Shown piece by piece: positions 60,551 to 64,000 of a DNA stretch of 64,000 bases. Made by a program: the position numbers and the translations under genes. Positions within the stretch are counted from its first letter, which is position 1; the number at the start of each line of letters is the position of its first letter. Source of the DNA: Ectothiorhodospiraceae bacterium 2226 (GTDB lineage Bacteria; Pseudomonadota; Gammaproteobacteria; GCA-013348725); NCBI GenBank assembly GCA_013348725.1, contig CP054689.1, forward strand, positions 732,501-796,500. Direction: 5' to 3'. Under the pieces are notes generated by a model. It had not been told where the DNA came from, did no database searches, and saw only the letters and a program-made list of their open reading frames with translations.

Positions 60551-62632
60551 ATGGGCGCACGCACAGGGGGTGACACCCAACGCAACCGGCTGGCCTCGCA
60601 GACCAGCCCCTACCTGTTGCAGCACGCGGACAACCCGGTCGACTGGTATCCCTGGGGCGAGGAAGCGCTCGCGCGCGCGCGCGACGAGGGCAAACCCATC
60701 CTGCTGTCCATCGGCTACTCGGCCTGTCACTGGTGTCATGTGATGGCGCACGAATCCTTCGAGGATCCCGAGACCGCCGAGGTGATGAACGCGCTGTTCG
60801 TCAACATCAAGGTCGACCGCGAGGAGCGCCCGGACCTCGACAAGATCTACCAAACCGCCCACCAGCTCATCATCGGCCGCGGCGGCGGCTGGCCGCTGAC
60901 CATGTTCCTCACCCCCGAGGACCTGACGCCCTTCTTCGGCGGCACCTACTTCCCGGTCAAGCCGCGCCACGGCCTGCCCAGCTTCGCCGACGTGCTGCGC
61001 CGCGTGGCGGCCTTCTACCGCGAGAACCGCGAGGAGATCGACAAGCAAAACACCTCGCTGCGCCGCGCGCTGGCCACCCTCACCGAGCGCACGCCGGACG
61101 ACGTGGTAATCAACGACGAGCCGCTGGCCGCGGCGCGCCGTCAGCTCGGCGAGCACTACGACGTGCGCTACGGCGGCTTCGGCAACGCGCCGAAGTTCCC
61201 GCACCCGACCAACGTGGAGGTGCTGCTGCGCCGCTACGCGCACACGCGCGCCAACCTCGACGCCGACTACGAGGCGCTGGACATGGCGCGCACCACGCTG
61301 CACGCGATGGCCTCCGGCGGCCTGTACGACCAGCTCGGTGGCGGCTTCTGTCGTTACTCGGTGGACGAGCGCTGGCAGATCCCGCACTTCGAGAAGATGC
61401 TGTACGACAACGGCCCGCTGCTGGCCTTGTATACCCAGGGCTGGCAGGCCACCGACGACGACGCCATGCGGCGCGTCGCCCTGGAGGTGGCCGAGTGGGC
61501 AATGCGCGAGATGCAGGCGCCCGAGGGCGGTTTCTACGCCACGCTGGACGCCGACTCGGAGGGCGAGGAAGGCAAGTTCTACGCCTGGACGCGGACCGAG
61601 GCGCAGGCGCTGCTCTCGCCCGACGAGTACCGCATCCTCGCGCCGCACTACGGCCTGGATGACGCCCCGAACTTCGAGGGCCGCTGGCACCTGCACGTTG
61701 CGCGCCCGCTGGAGGACGTCGCCGAGGAGGCCGGCCTTTCCCTTGCGCGCGCCCGCGAGCTGCTCGCAAGCGCGCGCCACCGCCTGTTCGAGGCGCGCGA
61801 GCAGCGCGAGCGCCCGGGCCGCGACGAGAAGATCCTCACGGCCTGGAATGCTCTCATGATCAAGGGCATGGCCATGGCGGGGCGGGTGTTCGAGCGCCCC
61901 GACCTGCTCGACTCGGCCGAGCGGGCGCTCGGCTTCATCCGCACCGAGCTGTACCGCGACGGGCGGCTGCTCGCCTCGTACAAGGACGGCCGCGCCCAGT
62001 TCAACGCCTACCTCGACGACTACGTGTTCCTGATCGACGCGGTGGTGGAACTGCTGCAGGCGCGCTGGCGCGACGCCGACATGACGCTCGCGATGGCCCT
62101 GGCCGACGCCCTGCTTGCCCACTTCCAGGATCGGCGCGGCGGGTTCTACTTCACCTCGCACGACCACGAAAACCTGATCCACCGACCCAAGCCCATGGCC
62201 GACGACGCCACCCCGGCGGGCAACGGCGTGGCCGCCCAGGTGCTCGGCCGGCTCGGTCACCTGCTCGGCGACACACGCTACCTGGAGGCCGCCGAGCGCA
62301 CGCTGAAGGCCGCCTGGCGCGAGATGAACCAAATGCCGTACGCCTACGGCGCGCTGCTGATCGCGCTGGAAGAGTACGCCTACCCACTGGAGACGGTGGT
62401 GGTGCGCGCGCCGCAGGAGGCCTGCGCGGCTTGGCGGCGCAGCGCCGACTACGCCCCGCGCCGGCTGCAGTTCTGCATCCCGGCCGAGGCGCAGGCCCTG
62501 CCCGGCGCGCTCGCGCAGCGTGCGCCGCGCGGCGCGGGCGTCGCTTACCTGTGCCGCGGGCAGACCTGCTCCGCGCCGCTGGAGAGCTCCGAGGCCCTGG
62601 GCAACGCCCTGGCGGGGGCACCGCTGCAGTAA
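60551..62632 (+). CDS. DUF255/YyaL-type thioredoxin-domain protein
   Basis: The 693-residue protein begins with a thioredoxin-like domain ([30 protein letters not shown] with Cys59 and Cys62), then a long six-hairpin glycosidase-like alpha/alpha region ([65 protein letters not shown]). Homologues are described as YyaL or spermatogenesis-associated protein 20. The function is not known. ATG at 60551 follows AAGGAG. It is divergent from the RlmI-like gene. Confidence 0.88.
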   Translation: MGARTGGDTQRNRLASQTSPYLLQHADNPVDWYPWGEEALARARDEGKPILLSIGYSACHWCHVMAHESFEDPETAEVMNALFVNIKVDREERPDLDKIYQTAHQLIIGRGGGWPLTMFLTPEDLTPFFGGTYFPVKPRHGLPSFADVLRRVAAFYRENREEIDKQNTSLRRALATLTERTPDDVVINDEPLAAARRQLGEHYDVRYGGFGNAPKFPHPTNVEVLLRRYAHTRANLDADYEALDMARTTLHAMASGGLYDQLGGGFCRYSVDERWQIPHFEKMLYDNGPLLALYTQGWQATDDDAMRRVALEVAEWAMREMQAPEGGFYATLDADSEGEEGKFYAWTRTEAQALLSPDEYRILAPHYGLDDAPNFEGRWHLHVARPLEDVAEEAGLSLARARELLASARHRLFEAREQRERPGRDEKILTAWNALMIKGMAMAGRVFERPDLLDSAERALGFIRTELYRDGRLLASYKDGRAQFNAYLDDYVFLIDAVVELLQARWRDADMTLAMALADALLAHFQDRRGGFYFTSHDHENLIHRPKPMADDATPAGNGVAAQVLGRLGHLLGDTRYLEAAERTLKAAWREMNQMPYAYGALLIALEEYAYPLETVVVRAPQEACAAWRRSADYAPRRLQFCIPAEAQALPGALAQRAPRGAGVAYLCRGQTCSAPLESSEALGNALAGAPLQ

Positions 62633-62740
62633 CATCCCCCGTCCGGCGCCCGCACCGGGCGGTTCTAACGGTGGACGTGCCAGCTCTTTTTCAGCATCCT
62701 GCTAGAATCGCCAAGACTCCTGCAACCCGCTCAAGGTGTT

Positions 62741-63721
62741 ATGGACCTGCTCGGCGACTACGCCCTCTTCCTGGCCAAGACCGTCACCATCGTGCTTGCC
62801 CTCGTGGCCCTGGCGGCCCTGCTCGGCGGGCGCGGCCGGCACAAGCACGCGCCGGAGGGACGCCTGCAAGTGCATCATCTCAACGCCCGCTACGACGCCA
62901 TGGCGCGCGCCCTGGAGCGCGGCATGGAGCCGGCACGCAGCTACCGCCACTGGCTGGCGCGCCCGCGCAAGCGCCCGCCGCCGCCCGCCGGGCCGCGCAA
63001 GGGTCGGCCCCGCATGTTCGTGCTCAACTTCACCGGCGACGTGCGCGCCTCGGCGGTCGCCTCGCTGCGCGAGGAGATCTCCGCCATCCTGGGCGCCGCG
63101 CGCGAGGGCGACCGGGTGCTGCTGCGCCTGCAGAGCCCGGGCGGCGTGGTGCACGGCTACGGCCTGGCCGCCTCGCAGCTGTTGCGCCTCAAGGCCAAGG
63201 GCCTGCCGCTCACAGTGGCGGTCGACAAGGTCGCGGCGAGCGGCGGCTACATGATGGCCTGCGTGGCCGACCGGATCGTGGCGGCACCGTTCGCGGTGGT
63301 GGGCTCCATCGGCGTCATCGCCCAACTGCCCAACTTCAACCGCCTGCTCAAGGCCCACAACATCGACTTCGAGCAGTTCAAGGGCGGGGAATACAAGCGC
63401 ACGGTGACGCTGTTCGGCGAGAACACGGAGGCGGAGCGGGAGAAGTTTCAGGGCGACATCGACACCACGCATCGCCTGTTCAAGGACTTCGTGGCGCAGC
63501 ACCGCCCCGGGCTGGACATCGGCCGGGTGAGCACCGGCGAGTACTGGTACGGTACCGAGGCATTGCAGTTGGGGCTTATCGACGAGATCGGCACCAGCGA
63601 CGACCTGTTGCTGCAGGCCGCGAGCGAGGCGGAGCTGTTCGAGGTGAGCTACGCCCGCCGCCAGCCGCTGACCGCCCGCCTGTTCGGCGCCATCCAGGCG
63701 CTGCGCCAGCCCTGGAGCTGA
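62741..63721 (+). CDS. sohB: SohB-like membrane-anchored S49 peptidase
   Basis: The 326-residue protein has an N-terminal membrane segment (YALFLAKTVTIVLALVALAALLGG), a DUF1013-like linker, and an S49 peptidase domain with RLQSPGGVVHGYGLAASQ, VDKVAASGGYMMACVADRI (nucleophile Ser region), VVGSIGVI and a Lys region GGEYKRTVTLFGENTEAE. This matches E. coli SohB (349 aa), a periplasmic-facing protease suppressing degP mutants. It has its own probable promoter (TAGAAT at 62703). Confidence 0.92.
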   Translation: MDLLGDYALFLAKTVTIVLALVALAALLGGRGRHKHAPEGRLQVHHLNARYDAMARALERGMEPARSYRHWLARPRKRPPPPAGPRKGRPRMFVLNFTGDVRASAVASLREEISAILGAAREGDRVLLRLQSPGGVVHGYGLAASQLLRLKAKGLPLTVAVDKVAASGGYMMACVADRIVAAPFAVVGSIGVIAQLPNFNRLLKAHNIDFEQFKGGEYKRTVTLFGENTEAEREKFQGDIDTTHRLFKDFVAQHRPGLDIGRVSTGEYWYGTEALQLGLIDEIGTSDDLLLQAASEAELFEVSYARRQPLTARLFGAIQALRQPWS

Positions 63722-63731
63722 GCGGCGCGGC

Positions 63732-64000
63732 TCAGTCGACCCGGGCCTCCACGCCAATCAGCTCCCCCGCGCGGTAGCCCAGCAGCCAGGTCACGGTATC
63801 GGCCAGGCGCGCGCGCTGCGCCGGCGCGAGCGCGCCCGTGGGCAGGCGCAGCGGCAACCCGCTCGCCGGCTCGAAGCCGCCGCGCCCCGCGTGGCGCGGC
63901 AGCACGTAGCCCGGCACGAATTCAGCGATCAGCGCCCCCACGCTCTTCATGGCCGTGGCCGGCTCGTCAAACAGCGCGAGCAGGGCCGCGCGTCCCGCCG
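63732..64000 (-). CDS. Unidentified protein, cut by the window end
   Basis: The frame is open from the window edge, and the visible 88 residues contain no stop before 63732. Two methionines are present but the true start is probably outside. The segment (FVPGYVLPRHAGRGGFEPASGLPLRLP, then TWLLGYRAGELIGVEARVD) is soluble and rich in Ala, Pro and Arg. I do not recognise it. It is convergent with sohB, 10 bases apart. Confidence 0.5.
   Translation of the reverse strand, partial: AGRAALLALFDEPATAMKSVGALIAEFVPGYVLPRHAGRGGFEPASGLPLRLPTGALAPAQRARLADTVTWLLGYRAGELIGVEARVD

Overview
The window is 64 kb of GC-rich chromosomal DNA that reads as a gammaproteobacterium. The evidence is lpxA, an outer-membrane barrel protein ending in Phe, darP, hrpA, a full set of type IV minor pilins with pilY1, sohB, a DnaJ-related protein and PA3496-like and YajD-like proteins. 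A Chromatiales/Ectothiorhodospiraceae-type host is my guess from GC content and gene mix; nothing here proves it. I saw no insertion sequence, prophage, integron or CRISPR array. Genes are tightly packed, with many ATGA or TGATG stop/start overlaps.

Layout. 1-8.6 kb: the end of a disulfide oxidoreductase, a coupled lpxA-darP pair, a secreted DsrE-like protein, purT with a Sel1-repeat gene, a BrkB/YihY membrane protein, a secreted unknown and an M48 lipoprotein protease. 8.8-12.4 kb: a FixL/FixJ-type two-component system, then a 700-base gap full of GGA-loop hairpins that looks like a CsrB/RsmZ-type CsrA-sponge RNA, then a PilZ-domain gene. 12.6-15.1 kb: an SDR oxidoreductase coupled to a 478-residue protein I do not recognise. 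15.1-22.3 kb: envelope and stress proteins, then a DNA-repair group (Pyr_excise-type glycosylase, Mug, UdgX) and the hrpA helicase. 22.3-22.5 kb: a probable plus-strand small RNA with its own terminator between two minus-strand genes. 22.5-32 kb: glutathionyl-hydroquinone reductase, an MBL hydrolase, and polyphosphate genes (ppk1, ppx, sixA) with an MgtC-like protein, a geranylgeranyl-reductase-like flavoprotein and a Cfa-like methyltransferase.

32-42.7 kb: an outer-membrane barrel, DnaJ-related, NERD and YgjP-like proteins, two small stress/zinc proteins, a thioredoxin-like protein, a GNAT enzyme, a LysR regulator, a second BrkB/YihY protein, a protein with three PTPS/QueD-like modules, a DUF2254 protein and YajD. 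42.9-48.5 kb: a GGDEF-EAL enzyme, a CheY-like receiver, a double KaiC-like ATPase, tRNA-Thr(CGU), an Irr-like Fur regulator and ThiO. 48.6-54.7 kb: the pilE-fimT-pilV-pilW-pilX-pilY1 operon. 54.8-64 kb: an lgt-thyA-dgt-namZ-like operon, an RlmI-like methyltransferase, a DUF255 protein, sohB and a gene cut by the window end.

Themes. Surface attachment and c-di-GMP recur: Csr-type RNA, PilZ, GGDEF-EAL and pilus genes. Four copies of a short inverted-repeat element lie between genes, and two of them supply the stop codon of the adjacent gene. The strongest candidates for something new are the two non-coding RNAs and the triple-PTPS protein.
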